DNA from: Elusimicrobiales bacterium
GTDB taxonomy: Bacteria > Elusimicrobiota > Elusimicrobia > Elusimicrobiales > Elusimicrobiaceae
DNA: 64,000 bases
Direction: 5' to 3'
Assembly: GCA_041651175.1 (NCBI GenBank)
Contig: JBAZJT010000014.1
Span: 17,353 to 81,352 of the forward strand
Both the position numbers and the translations under genes were made by a program. The notes below the pieces were generated by a model. It did not search any database. It was not told where the DNA came from and was given only the letters and a program-made list of their open reading frames with translations. Position 1 is the first letter of the stretch. Each line of letters opens with the position of its first letter. Below, piece after piece: positions 17,598-26,105 of this stretch.

Positions 17598-18868
17598 TAT
17601 TTGCCCTGTATATTCTGGCGGTTGCGCCGCTGGCGGCGGGGTCGCGCGTGCTGGAGCTTGTCTATCCGGCGCGCGGGCCGGAGGATGCCGGGGCCGCGTT
17701 TTTCCGGCTTTGCGCGGCTTTCGCGGCGGGTCTTGGAATACTGTCGCTTTTCCATTTCTGCTGGCTGCTGTCCGCGCCGGGCGCGGCGGGGTTTTATCCG
17801 CCGGCGGAAATCGCGCTGGCCGCATTCTGCCTGCCGCCGCTGCTGCGGGTTTGCAAGAATATCCGCATCGGGTTTTCCGCCTCGTCCTCCGCCGTAGCCG
17901 CCGCCCTTGCCGGCGCGCTGGGCGCGGCGGTCATCATCTGTTTAATCAACCCGCATTCCGGTTTTGACGCCTGGGCTTTCTGGAATTTGCGCGCCAGGAT
18001 ATTTTATCTGGAGCCGCAGCGCTGGGCCGAGCTGTTTTCCGTCATAGACTGGAGGCCGAATCACAACAATATGCCTTTCCTGCCGCTGCTGACCGCGCGC
18101 GGCTGGGCGCTGGCCGGCTCCTGCGGCCCCGCGCTGCCGTGCGCGCAGTCCGTGATTTTCGCGGCGGGGCTGTGCGCGCTGTTGTTTGCCGCGCTCAGAA
18201 AAAGCGGCGGCATGGCCGCAATCGCCGCCATTGCGCTGCTTGGCGGGAAAGACTTCGCCGTTTTCGCCTCCTCGCAGAAAGCGGACATGCCGTTTTCTCT
18301 TTTCGCGCTGGCCGCGTTTGTCTTAGCGGCGGAGGAACGGGGCGCGCTGGCGGCGGGTTTTTTCGCGGGGCTTGCGTTCTGGACGAAAACCGAAGGGGTT
18401 CTGCTGGCGGGCGCGCTGGCCGCCGTCATGGCGGCGGATTGCCTCAAGGCGGGGAAATCCCCGCGTGAAAGGCTGTTCCGTTTCGCCGCGGGCGCGCTGC
18501 CTTTTGCGTGCGCGGCCTCCGCGTTCAAATGGTTTTACAGCGCGCAGGCGGTGTCTTATCTGACGGTTTATCCGCCCATGGAAATGCTCGTCCGGGCGGG
18601 CCGGCTGGCAAAAGCGCTGTTCATCGCGCCGGACGGGATGCGCTGGTACGAGCTGCTCACGCTGCTTCTGCTGGCGGCGCTGGCGCGGGCGCGCGGCGTG
18701 AAAACGGGGTTTCAGGCTTTTGCGCTGGCCGCAGTCTGCGCGCTGGCGCTGTGCTATTGCGCTGCCATCCTCTGCGACGCGGCGGCGATAGACGTTGTGA
18801 TAAACAACGGCGCCTACCGCGCGCTGGCGCAATTGCGCCCGCTTTTCATATTTGCTTGCCTATATTGA
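17588..18868 (+). CDS. GT-C/GT39-like polytopic membrane protein
   Basis: The protein has 426 residues with about ten hydrophobic segments. A periplasmic loop after the second pair carries FWNLRARIFYLEP and DWRPNHNNMPFLPLL, resembling the acceptor/donor loop and HYPPL-type motif of lipid-linked-sugar glycosyltransferases. FASSQKADMPFSLFALAAF is a further family-like segment. The sugar donor and acceptor are unknown. It overlaps both neighbours (ten bases upstream, one base with ddl). Confidence 0.6.
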   Translation: MQIIFALYILAVAPLAAGSRVLELVYPARGPEDAGAAFFRLCAAFAAGLGILSLFHFCWLLSAPGAAGFYPPAEIALAAFCLPPLLRVCKNIRIGFSASSSAVAAALAGALGAAVIICLINPHSGFDAWAFWNLRARIFYLEPQRWAELFSVIDWRPNHNNMPFLPLLTARGWALAGSCGPALPCAQSVIFAAGLCALLFAALRKSGGMAAIAAIALLGGKDFAVFASSQKADMPFSLFALAAFVLAAEERGALAAGFFAGLAFWTKTEGVLLAGALAAVMAADCLKAGKSPRERLFRFAAGALPFACAASAFKWFYSAQAVSYLTVYPPMEMLVRAGRLAKALFIAPDGMRWYELLTLLLLAALARARGVKTGFQAFALAAVCALALCYCAAILCDAAAIDVVINNGAYRALAQLRPLFIFACLY

Positions 18869-19935
18869 TGAAACTCAAGATAGCGGTTTTCTACGGCGGC
18901 AAGTCCGCAGAGCATGAAGTTTCCGTCCATTCGGCGGAAACGGTCGGCTCCCTTTTATCCCCGGAGAAATACCAGGTTTTTCCGGTATACATAACCCGCG
19001 GCGGCAAATGGCTGCTGGAAAAGGCGTGCGGCCGCACCGACGACCCCGCGCCGGAGGTTTCGCCCGTGCTGCACGGCGGGTTCCACCTCAACACCGGCGG
19101 CGGGCCGCTGGCTTTGGACGCCGCTTTCCCTGTCATACACGGCCCGCTGGGCGAAGACGGGACTTTGCAGGGGCTTTTCGAGCAGATGGAACTGCCCTAT
19201 GTCGGCTGCGGGGTAACAGCCTCCGCCATAGGCATGGACAAGGATATTTCAAAGCGGCTGGCCGCGCTGGCCGGGCTGCCGGTGCTGGAGCATGCGCTGG
19301 TTTCCAAACCGGACTGCGATTTCGTCGCGCTTGAAAAAAAGGCTGCGCAAATGGGCTGGCCGGTCTTTGTAAAACCCGCGGCGCTCGGCTCGTCCGTGGG
19401 GGTAACCCGCGCGGATTCGCCTGAAAAGCTGCGCCAGGCGGTGGAATACGGTTTCAAATTTGACACCAGGGTCATGGTGGAAAAGGCGGTTGAAAACGCG
19501 CGGGAAATCGTCTGCGGCGTGCTTGGCGAGGGGGCGTCCGTGAAAGCCTCCGCCTGCGGCGAGGTGAAGCCATCGCACGAATTCTACGATTACAACGCCA
19601 AATACATAGACCCCGACGGGATGAAGCTTTCCATCCCCGCGCAGCTAAGCGGCGAAACAGCCTCCGCCATCCGGGCGCAAAGCGTCGATTTTTTCCGCGC
19701 CATAGGCGGCAGCGGGCTTGCGCGCATTGATTTCCTGCTGGACGGGGCGGGAAAGCACTACTTCTGCGAAATCAATACCCTGCCGGGCTTTACGTCGCAC
19801 AGCCTCTATCCGCGGCTGTGGCAGGCGGCGGGGGTGGAGCCGCCCGCTCTTGTTGACGAGCTGGTTTCGCTTGCGCTGGCGCGCGCCAAAGAGCGCGGAA
19901 GCCTTCTGCTCAAGCCCGACCACGCCGTCTGCTGA
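18868..19935 (+). CDS. ddl: D-alanine--D-alanine ligase
   Basis: The protein has 355 residues. AVFYGGKSAEHEVSVHSAE is the family N-terminus. ATP-grasp features follow: VFVKPAALGSSVGVTR, EFYDYNAKYIDPD and HYFCEINTLPGFTSHSLYP with the metal-binding Glu/Asn. It makes the D-Ala-D-Ala dipeptide for peptidoglycan. The start overlaps the stop of the GT-C gene (TGATG), so it is read by coupling. A terminator follows at 19951. Confidence 0.95.
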   Translation: MKLKIAVFYGGKSAEHEVSVHSAETVGSLLSPEKYQVFPVYITRGGKWLLEKACGRTDDPAPEVSPVLHGGFHLNTGGGPLALDAAFPVIHGPLGEDGTLQGLFEQMELPYVGCGVTASAIGMDKDISKRLAALAGLPVLEHALVSKPDCDFVALEKKAAQMGWPVFVKPAALGSSVGVTRADSPEKLRQAVEYGFKFDTRVMVEKAVENAREIVCGVLGEGASVKASACGEVKPSHEFYDYNAKYIDPDGMKLSIPAQLSGETASAIRAQSVDFFRAIGGSGLARIDFLLDGAGKHYFCEINTLPGFTSHSLYPRLWQAAGVEPPALVDELVSLALARAKERGSLLLKPDHAVC

Positions 19936-19950
19936 CCGGCCTGGCAGCGC

Positions 19951-19989
19951 GCGTCCGCCCTGCAGCAGATTCCCGCGGCGGACGCTTTT
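19951..19989 (+). terminator. intrinsic terminator after ddl
   Basis: A nine-base stem GCGTCCGCC / GGCGGACGC with a 17-base loop is followed by TTTT. Confidence 0.6.
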
Positions 19990-20011
19990 CCCCGCCACTG
20001 GAGGCGGTTTT

Positions 20012-20485
20012 ATGACGGCAGCCATGTTCTGCAGTATCCTTGAAGCAGCGCGGTGGGGTTGCGTTGGAACGGGGTTTTATCTGGCGTTCATGCCCGGTAT
20101 GACGCCGCAGATGCAGTTGCATGTTCTGATGCCGTGGCTGGTGCTGCCGCTTGCGGGGCTTACTGGGATTGAATCCGTTTTCCTGGGTTCCGCGGCGGCG
20201 AAGTCAAGCGGTTACGGCGCAAACCCGGCATACCAGCGCCAGTCCGGCTTCAATAACATAGCGGTGGCTGCAACCGCGTTTGCGGTATGGCTTTTCAACT
20301 GGGGAACGCGCGCCGAAGCCGCGGTGCTGACTGTTCTGCTGATTTTCCTCGCGCTGTCGGCCTGCAACCATTTCTGGACGGCGATACGGGAAAACAACCG
20401 CTCCGTCAAAAACCTGCTGCGTCCGTTGCTGACTCTTTTGCTGCTTGCCTTTTCCGTGCCGTTTCTGGCGCGGGCGCTGCGCTGA
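20012..20485 (+). CDS. small four-helix membrane protein, DUF6790-like
   Basis: The protein has 157 residues and is supported by GGAGGCGG five bases before the ATG. It has about four hydrophobic helices with the phrase ANPAYQRQSGFNNIAVAATA in the middle loop. I associate that phrase with an uncharacterised family of small membrane proteins (DUF6790-like), with low certainty. It is monocistronic between two terminator-like hairpins. No function can be offered. Confidence 0.6.
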   Translation: MTAAMFCSILEAARWGCVGTGFYLAFMPGMTPQMQLHVLMPWLVLPLAGLTGIESVFLGSAAAKSSGYGANPAYQRQSGFNNIAVAATAFAVWLFNWGTRAEAAVLTVLLIFLALSACNHFWTAIRENNRSVKNLLRPLLTLLLLAFSVPFLARALR

Positions 20486-20549
20486 CCCGCGGCGCCGCCC
20501 ATTCGCGCCAGCCCATTCGCGCAGCCGCCTGAAACAGCCGGGTAAATGC

Positions 20550-20589
20550 TACAATACGTGAACCCGCTTTCCACATCAGAAAGCGGGTT
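20550..20589 (+). promoter_or_regulatory. -10 element and 5' hairpin before the wzm remnant
   Basis: TACAAT (20550-20555) is followed by an 11-bp perfect hairpin (AACCCGCTTTC / GAAAGCGGGTT, seven-base loop, 20561-20589), so the hairpin would sit at the very 5' end of a transcript. The remnant start codon follows six bases later. There is no T-run, so it is more like a leader structure than a classical terminator. Confidence 0.4.
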
Positions 20590-20594
20590 TGCAT

Positions 20595-20732
20595 ATGACA
20601 GCCGGAATCAATATCCGCTATTACCGGGATTTAATCTCGGTCATGGTGGAAAAAGACATGAAGGTGCGCTACCGGAACAGCTATCTGGGCTATTTCTGGC
20701 CCATAGCGCACCCTCTTCTAAGTTTTTTTTAG
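20595..20732 (+). pseudogene. N-terminal remnant of an ABC-2 polysaccharide exporter permease (wzm)
   Basis: An open frame of 45 codons reads RYYRDLISVMVEKDMKVRYR and then NSYLGYFWPIAHPLL before ending in a T-run and TAG. This is the conserved cytoplasmic N-terminus of Wzm/ABC-2 permeases, which normally continue for about 215 more residues. Neither of the other frames across the eight-T run continues the protein, so this is a truncation and not a simple frameshift. The missing remainder was evidently lost when the 20.7-25.8 kb cassette arrived. Confidence 0.8.
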
Positions 20733-20778
20733 CAACACAAGACCGCATGAGGAATTCACTCCGTTTATCTAAAATCAC

Positions 20779-22356
20779 ATGAACGCGAATAGTACTATCA
20801 CACAGAAAGTGGCCATGAACACGGCCTTTAACCTGCTAGGCAGAGCGTGGAACATGGTTATCGCTTTTTTGATGACACCGTATATCATGAAGCACATGGG
20901 AGTGGACCGGTTCGGCGTCTGGGCTTTGGTCAGCGTTGTTACCGGATACTTCGGTCTGCTGGATATGGGCATAGGCACATCGTATGTGAAATACATTTCC
21001 GAGCACTATGTGAAAAGGGATTTTGCCAAAATTAACGAGATTGTCAATTCCGGCTTTGTTTTTTATCTTGCGTTCACCGCGGCCATTATGTTGCTGGCGT
21101 TTGTCCTGCAGAATGCCATCATCGGTTTTTTTAATATCCCGAACGAGCTGGGAAAAGAAACACTTTTTGTTTTTTGGGTTGGACTGTTAACCTTCTGTGT
21201 CGTAAATGCGGCCAGTAGTTTTGTCGCGGTTCAAAGCGGACTCCAGCGAATGGACGTGTATAATAAGATATCGCTGGTTATGTCAGTCCCGAGCGTGATT
21301 CTTTCGATCTTTGTCTTGGAAAAGGGCTACAGCCTGCGCGGACTTATCGTGGTTAACGCGATTGTAATGATATTATCCGGTCTGGCCAACGCTATAGCTT
21401 CATTCAAGTTGCTGCCGCAACTTGAGTTGTCAGTCCGGCATGTCAGCAAAGACACTTTCAAAACGTTGCTGGGATACGGCTCAAAATTGCAGGTGGCAAG
21501 AATTGCATCCACAATAACCATGCAAATTGACAAGCTGCTGCTCTCCCATTACATGTCCATAGGTTTTGTGACTTTTTTCCAACTGGCCAGTTCTGTGATA
21601 GAACAGGTAAAGGCGCTGCCGCTGCTATTATTACAGGCGTTATTGCCGGCATTTTCAGAACTGGACGCGCGCGGCAATCGTGCCGGAGTGATAGACAATT
21701 ACATACGAGGCACCCGCTATATAGCGCTTTTCGCGCTGCCGATATTTGCTCTCGTGCTAGTATCGGCGCGGGATATTATGCTGGTATGGATGGGGCCCGG
21801 CTATGATCAGTCGGCAATAATCATACGAATACTGGCCGTTGGATGGGCCGCCGCCGTAATTTCCGGCGTGCGTTCCGTGGTTTTGCAAGCCATCGCCAAA
21901 CCCGGCATAGAGATGCGGGCGGGCATTGTCGCCGCCGTCCTTAACATCCCGCTAAGCGTATTCTTCATTAAACAGTTTGGATTCGCGGGAGTCGCGCTCG
22001 GCACTTCTCTTGCCTTGATTGTGTCTGCTCTTTACGGCTTTTCGAGGCTCAATGCGGCATTGCATCTGCAAAACGGCTTCTACGTGAAGACCCGCATACC
22101 GCAGGTTATAATAGGCTGCATCTGTGCGGGGATGATTGCGTTGGCATCAACAGGATTATTGGGCGGAAGATTTGGCGGAGGGCGTGTCGAAAGCATGTTG
22201 CTGCTGTGTGCCCAGACCGCAGTGTTTGCCGCTGTGTATGCGGCGCTTCTAAGAATTGTTCAACCGCTGGATGCAACCGATATAGCGAAACTCACGCATG
22301 CCGTTCCAGGGCTTCCGCGACGGCTTATCGAAAAATTCGCGTCCGTGGAAAATTGA
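20779..22356 (+). CDS. Wzx-type oligosaccharide flippase (MOP superfamily)
   Basis: The protein has 525 residues with about 13-14 membrane helices. The N-terminal NTAFNLLGRAWNMVIAFLMT and GVDRFGVWALVSVVTGYFGLLD segments are typical of Wzx/RfbX polysaccharide flippases. It would move undecaprenyl-linked glycan units across the inner membrane. It is the first gene of an AT-richer block and starts 46 bases after the wzm remnant. Base composition and position suggest transfer with the three genes that follow. Confidence 0.85.
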   Translation: MNANSTITQKVAMNTAFNLLGRAWNMVIAFLMTPYIMKHMGVDRFGVWALVSVVTGYFGLLDMGIGTSYVKYISEHYVKRDFAKINEIVNSGFVFYLAFTAAIMLLAFVLQNAIIGFFNIPNELGKETLFVFWVGLLTFCVVNAASSFVAVQSGLQRMDVYNKISLVMSVPSVILSIFVLEKGYSLRGLIVVNAIVMILSGLANAIASFKLLPQLELSVRHVSKDTFKTLLGYGSKLQVARIASTITMQIDKLLLSHYMSIGFVTFFQLASSVIEQVKALPLLLLQALLPAFSELDARGNRAGVIDNYIRGTRYIALFALPIFALVLVSARDIMLVWMGPGYDQSAIIIRILAVGWAAAVISGVRSVVLQAIAKPGIEMRAGIVAAVLNIPLSVFFIKQFGFAGVALGTSLALIVSALYGFSRLNAALHLQNGFYVKTRIPQVIIGCICAGMIALASTGLLGGRFGGGRVESMLLLCAQTAVFAAVYAALLRIVQPLDATDIAKLTHAVPGLPRRLIEKFASVEN

Positions 22357-22409
22357 GGGGCTCAGTAAAGTGTATAATGGGGTAATAATTCTTGCGATGG
22401 AGACAAAAA

Positions 22410-23492
22410 ATGGCATCTTTCATCAGCGCGCCTATTAAATTTGCAAGCAACTGCGCAGGCAGACTCAAGTCTTCCGCAGAAAGCTATCTGCTGCGGGTTT
22501 CCGGCAAATTGCCGCCCGTGCGCTGGGTTACATGGGAAATCACTGAGGCCTGCAATTCGAAATGCAGGCTATGCAGTATTTGGAAGCATGGCAAACGCCA
22601 GGACACATTGACGCTGGAAGAAATAAAAAAGGTTTTCAGCGACCCGTTATTCAAAAATTTGGAAATACTTCTCATCACCGGCGGTGAAGCCGCGTTGCGC
22701 GACGATTTGCTGGACATTTTGCTTTTCATAAGCCAGAAGCTGCCCAAAGCCCGCCCCACCATAAGCACAAATGCGTTGCTGCCGGACAGGGTGCTTGGCG
22801 TAGTTGACGCAATCCTAGAAAAAGGGCTTTGCATAGACGTCGGAGTATCGCTGGACGGGGTTGGCGAACACCATGACCAGATACGCGGCGTGCCGGGTAA
22901 TTTCCAAAAGGTTGATTACCTTTTGGACAAGCTTATAGAACTTAAGAAAAAACATGGGGACCGGCTCTCTTTCGTCGCCGGACAGACATTGCATCCGATA
23001 ACAGTGGATTATATAGACGAAACCAAAAAATACGCCAGGGAAAAGGGCGTCGCGCATTTCATGCAGCTATACGATGAGGCCCCTTATTATCATAATATGG
23101 GCGACGCCACGATCGCAGAGCGGGACATGGAAAAACTTGCCGCCAAAGTGCGCGCCGACCAGCCATCTTTCCATAACGAAACTCTGCTTACTATCCTGAA
23201 AAACAAAATCATCAATTTTGACTGCTTTACGATGCGCACTTTTTTTATACTGCGCAGCAACGGCGATATAATGCCATGCCTCCGGCTGTGCGACACAAAG
23301 ATAGGCAATGTGCGCGATTCGTCTCCATCGGAAATCTGGAACAGCAAGCCCGCATGGGATGCGCGGCGCAAGGTTATGGATTGCAAAGGATGCGCCAACA
23401 CATGGGCCACCGATTGGAGTTGCCAGTCAAATTCCCTGCCGTTTGCGAGACAGTTGTTTAGTTATTTCGCGAAAAAACATCTGAAGAAATGA
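22410..23492 (+). CDS. radical SAM/SPASM protein of a glycan cluster
   Basis: The protein has 360 residues. The ATG at 22410 has GGAG seven bases before it. Radical SAM cysteines 48, 52, 55 lie in EACNSKCRLCSIW, then LLITGGEAALRDD (GGE motif) and VSLDG. The C-terminal SPASM-like part has cysteines in GDIMPCLRLCDTKIG and MDCKGCANTW. Such proteins in surface-polysaccharide loci are often uncharacterised modifying enzymes. Substrate unknown. A TATAAT at about 22373 may give an internal promoter. It overlaps the next gene by four bases. Confidence 0.8.
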   Translation: MASFISAPIKFASNCAGRLKSSAESYLLRVSGKLPPVRWVTWEITEACNSKCRLCSIWKHGKRQDTLTLEEIKKVFSDPLFKNLEILLITGGEAALRDDLLDILLFISQKLPKARPTISTNALLPDRVLGVVDAILEKGLCIDVGVSLDGVGEHHDQIRGVPGNFQKVDYLLDKLIELKKKHGDRLSFVAGQTLHPITVDYIDETKKYAREKGVAHFMQLYDEAPYYHNMGDATIAERDMEKLAAKVRADQPSFHNETLLTILKNKIINFDCFTMRTFFILRSNGDIMPCLRLCDTKIGNVRDSSPSEIWNSKPAWDARRKVMDCKGCANTWATDWSCQSNSLPFARQLFSYFAKKHLKK

Positions 23493-24685
23493 GAATAACC
23501 TTTGTGCTGCCCGGCGTGTTCATTGCGGGCGGCGTGCGCGCTATTTTTGAGTGCGCAAACGGGCTTACGGAGCGTGGACATCAGGTAAATATTGTATATC
23601 CGTCCGCGCTTTTGTCTTATTCCTCGGATAATTTCCTTATACTATTGCGGCGAGGGCTGAAAAGATTTATGCAGGGGGCCGGCAAACCTGCGGGGGTATC
23701 ATGGTTTTCGCTCAACGCCAGCCTTGTTAAAGTCCCCTTTATGGATTCCGTAGCCATATCATGGTTCGAGCATATGATTCCCGACGCCGATGTGGTGATT
23801 GCATCCACATGGGAAAGCGCATTTTCGGTCGCAAAGTTGAACCCGTCCAAAGGGCGAAAAGCATATTTCGTGCAGCATTACGAAGCAATGGAACTATGGA
23901 ACGACCAGGATTGCTGGGATTTGGCGTCGGGAAAACATTCAAATGGAAACGATATCATCGCCTCCATGGCGCAAATAATTCCGGAAAATTCAAAATTATT
24001 GCGCTACAAAAAAATGGTGGACGCTTCATACGGGTTGCCTTTGGCCAAATTCACCACATCGGCCATGCTTGAGCGCATGATTACAAATGTATTCAAACAG
24101 ACATCTTTCGGCAGAGTTCCGATAGGAAACAATTTCAAAATGTTTTATCCAGATGGGGAAAAAGCCAACAGGAATGTAATATTGCTTCCCTTTCGCGGGA
24201 ACGGGTGGAAAGGCAATTCCGACACCATCAAAGCGCTGGATATATTGCGGCGTAAACGTTCCGATTTCACTGTCATCTTGTATGGCCCGCCGGAATTGAA
24301 GGAAGCCGCGCCAACGTGGGTGGACTTCAAATGTTCACCGACAGACAGCGAACTCCGCAGGCTTTATTCTTGCGCCGACATATTCGTGTCGCCTACATGG
24401 GTTGAGGGGTGGTGTTCTCCGCCAATGGAGGCGATGTCATGCGGCACGGCATGTGTGGCAACAAATGTCGGCGCAGTGTCCGAATACGCCGAACATGGTA
24501 AAACCGCAATGCTAGTCGAGCCCAGAAATCCTGCCGGCATTGCGGAGGCAATAGAACTTCTTCTGGATGATAAATCCAAGCGCGACATGCTGGCCGGGGC
24601 AGGCCGTCTTGCAATACAAAAATACACATGGAAAGAATCCGTAGATCACATGGAAGCCGTCCTATGCCAAATAGCAGTTGCTTAA
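23489..24685 (+). CDS. GT4-family glycosyltransferase
   Basis: The protein has 398 residues with a GT-B fold. The N-terminal half begins RITFVLPGVFIAGGVRAIFE, the GT4 glycine loop. The C-terminal half carries FVSPTWVEGWCSPPMEAMSC with the nucleotide-sugar-binding Glu pair. It probably adds one sugar in the repeat unit. It is coupled to the radical SAM gene by an ATGA overlap and has the same AT-rich composition. Confidence 0.82.
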   Translation: MRITFVLPGVFIAGGVRAIFECANGLTERGHQVNIVYPSALLSYSSDNFLILLRRGLKRFMQGAGKPAGVSWFSLNASLVKVPFMDSVAISWFEHMIPDADVVIASTWESAFSVAKLNPSKGRKAYFVQHYEAMELWNDQDCWDLASGKHSNGNDIIASMAQIIPENSKLLRYKKMVDASYGLPLAKFTTSAMLERMITNVFKQTSFGRVPIGNNFKMFYPDGEKANRNVILLPFRGNGWKGNSDTIKALDILRRKRSDFTVILYGPPELKEAAPTWVDFKCSPTDSELRRLYSCADIFVSPTWVEGWCSPPMEAMSCGTACVATNVGAVSEYAEHGKTAMLVEPRNPAGIAEAIELLLDDKSKRDMLAGAGRLAIQKYTWKESVDHMEAVLCQIAVA

Positions 24686-24718
24686 GCTATGCCACCGGCT
24701 TTGTTTTAGGGAAATACC

Positions 24719-25468
24719 ATGAAGCCTGTTAAACGAATTAAGGAGTTTGTGGGCAAGTTATTTCCGCAAACCATACGCGGCTACAAGCAGTATCGGAATT
24801 TATTTGCGGGAAAAACAGGCCTGGAAATAGGCGGGCCAAGCGATGTTTTCCGCACAATTATCCCGATTTATGGCATTATAGACTCTCTGGATGGGTGCAA
24901 TTTTTCAAATCACACAATCTGGGAAGGGCAGTTAAACGAAGGACACTCATATGCATTCCATCCCGGCAAGCCTAACGGCAGGCAATTCATCTGCGAAGCC
25001 ACGGATTTGAGCGAAATAAAATCCGGCGAGTATGATTTTGTGCTGGCATGCCATTCCATTGAACATAGCGCCAATCCGATGAAGGCCGTTTCCGAGTGGC
25101 TGCGGGTTATAAAACCGGGCGGACATTTATTGATAATTGCACCGGACAAGAATGCTACTTTCGATCGTTTAAGAGCAGTCACAACATTTGCACATTTATT
25201 GGATGATTTTCGGAAAGATGTGGATGAAACAGATTTGGAGCATTTGGATGAAATCATGGGACTCCATGACTTGTCCATGGATATTGCCGCCGGAGATTTG
25301 GATTCTTTCAGGCAACGCTCGCTCAAGAATTATGAAAACCGATGCCTGCATCAACATGTGTTTGATGCCGCTTTATTGGCGCAGATGGCATTGCATTTCA
25401 AGTTGAATATTGTTGACTTGCAGCAAGCATTTTCCATTCACATAATAATGCTTGCGCAAAAACTGTGA
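24719..25468 (+). CDS. SAM-dependent methyltransferase
   Basis: The protein has 249 residues. The class I fold motif I is LEIGGPSD, motif II-like FDFVLACHSIEH (as YDFVLACHSIEH) and post-II WLRVIKPGGHLLIIAPD. This methyltransferase-11-like form is common in O-antigen clusters. AGGGAA precedes the ATG. GC content in its 3' part is near 40 percent, far below the flanks. It is the last intact cassette gene before the exporter ATPase remnant. Confidence 0.78.
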   Translation: MKPVKRIKEFVGKLFPQTIRGYKQYRNLFAGKTGLEIGGPSDVFRTIIPIYGIIDSLDGCNFSNHTIWEGQLNEGHSYAFHPGKPNGRQFICEATDLSEIKSGEYDFVLACHSIEHSANPMKAVSEWLRVIKPGGHLLIIAPDKNATFDRLRAVTTFAHLLDDFRKDVDETDLEHLDEIMGLHDLSMDIAAGDLDSFRQRSLKNYENRCLHQHVFDAALLAQMALHFKLNIVDLQQAFSIHIIMLAQKL

Positions 25469-25799
25469 TGCGCTGTGGTGTGGCAAGCTGGCAAAATTGT
25501 TGCCGCATATAGCCACAGCAGGCATCAGTCCTCGAACTATTGCAAAAATCTTACGCCGACTTCGGTTATCCATCTGCAATTTCCGGGATATTACACGCCA
25601 ACAACACGGAACCGTCGGGCGGGAATTTGCTAGAATCATCAATAGATATGCTCCCGGATAGGATTTATGAGTTAAAAGACGGGATTTCGGTTTATGGCGC
25701 AGCGGTATCCGGTGAGCATTTTCGTCAGGAGACTGTGAGCCGGAGCCCGTGAAGCATAAGCCGCCATTTTTGCCCAAAAGCTTATTCGGGGGCAAGTGC
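25469..25799. other. gene-free cassette tail
   Basis: This run of 331 bases has no recognisable gene. Short open frames cross it (for example one reading LPDRIYELKDGISVYGAAVS near 25650-25710) but match nothing I know. GC rises towards the 3' end, so the right boundary of the imported block is probably within or at the end of this stretch. No tRNA, direct repeat or inverted repeat was found at the boundary. Confidence 0.4.
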
Positions 25800-26105
25800 A
25801 TAAACGAGCCGATACGCGCCTACTCCAGCGGAATGCTGGCGCGGCTGGGGTTTTCGGTGGTAACCTCTCTTTCGCCGGACATCCTGCTGGTGGACGAGGT
25901 GCTGGCCGTGGGCGACATGGATTTCCAGAAAAAATGCCTGGCGCGGATGCGGCAGTTCAAGCGGGACGGGGTAACGATGGTATTTGTCTCCCACGATATG
26001 GACGACGTGCGCGGCATCTGCGACCGTGCCGCCTGGCTGGAAAACCACACTCTCAAAATGATTGGGAAAACCGATGAAGTTGTCAGCCGTTATCTCGGCC
26101 ATTGA
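25800..26105 (+). pseudogene. C-terminal remnant of ABC exporter ATPase (wzt)
   Basis: About 101 codons from INEPIRAYSSGMLARLGFSV to the stop. It keeps the Wzt/ABC signature (YSSGM), Walker B (DILLVDEVLAVGD) and the H-loop (VFVSHDM) but has lost Walker A and the Q-loop, so it cannot bind ATP as an ATPase. The only upstream start in frame is a GTG at 25749 without a ribosome site. The end overlaps the next gene by 32 bases, as expected for the original operon. Confidence 0.85.

Noticed and set aside
20721..20732. Sequencing or slippage frameshift in the eight-T run as the cause of the short wzm frame
   Set aside because: Neither alternative frame continues an ABC-2 permease, and the matching ATPase is also missing its first part 5 kb away, so a real deletion/insertion explains both.
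25749..25799. GTG at 25749 as a true start making a short ABC protein
   Set aside because: No ribosome site, the first 17 residues have no relation to Wzt, and the product would lack Walker A.
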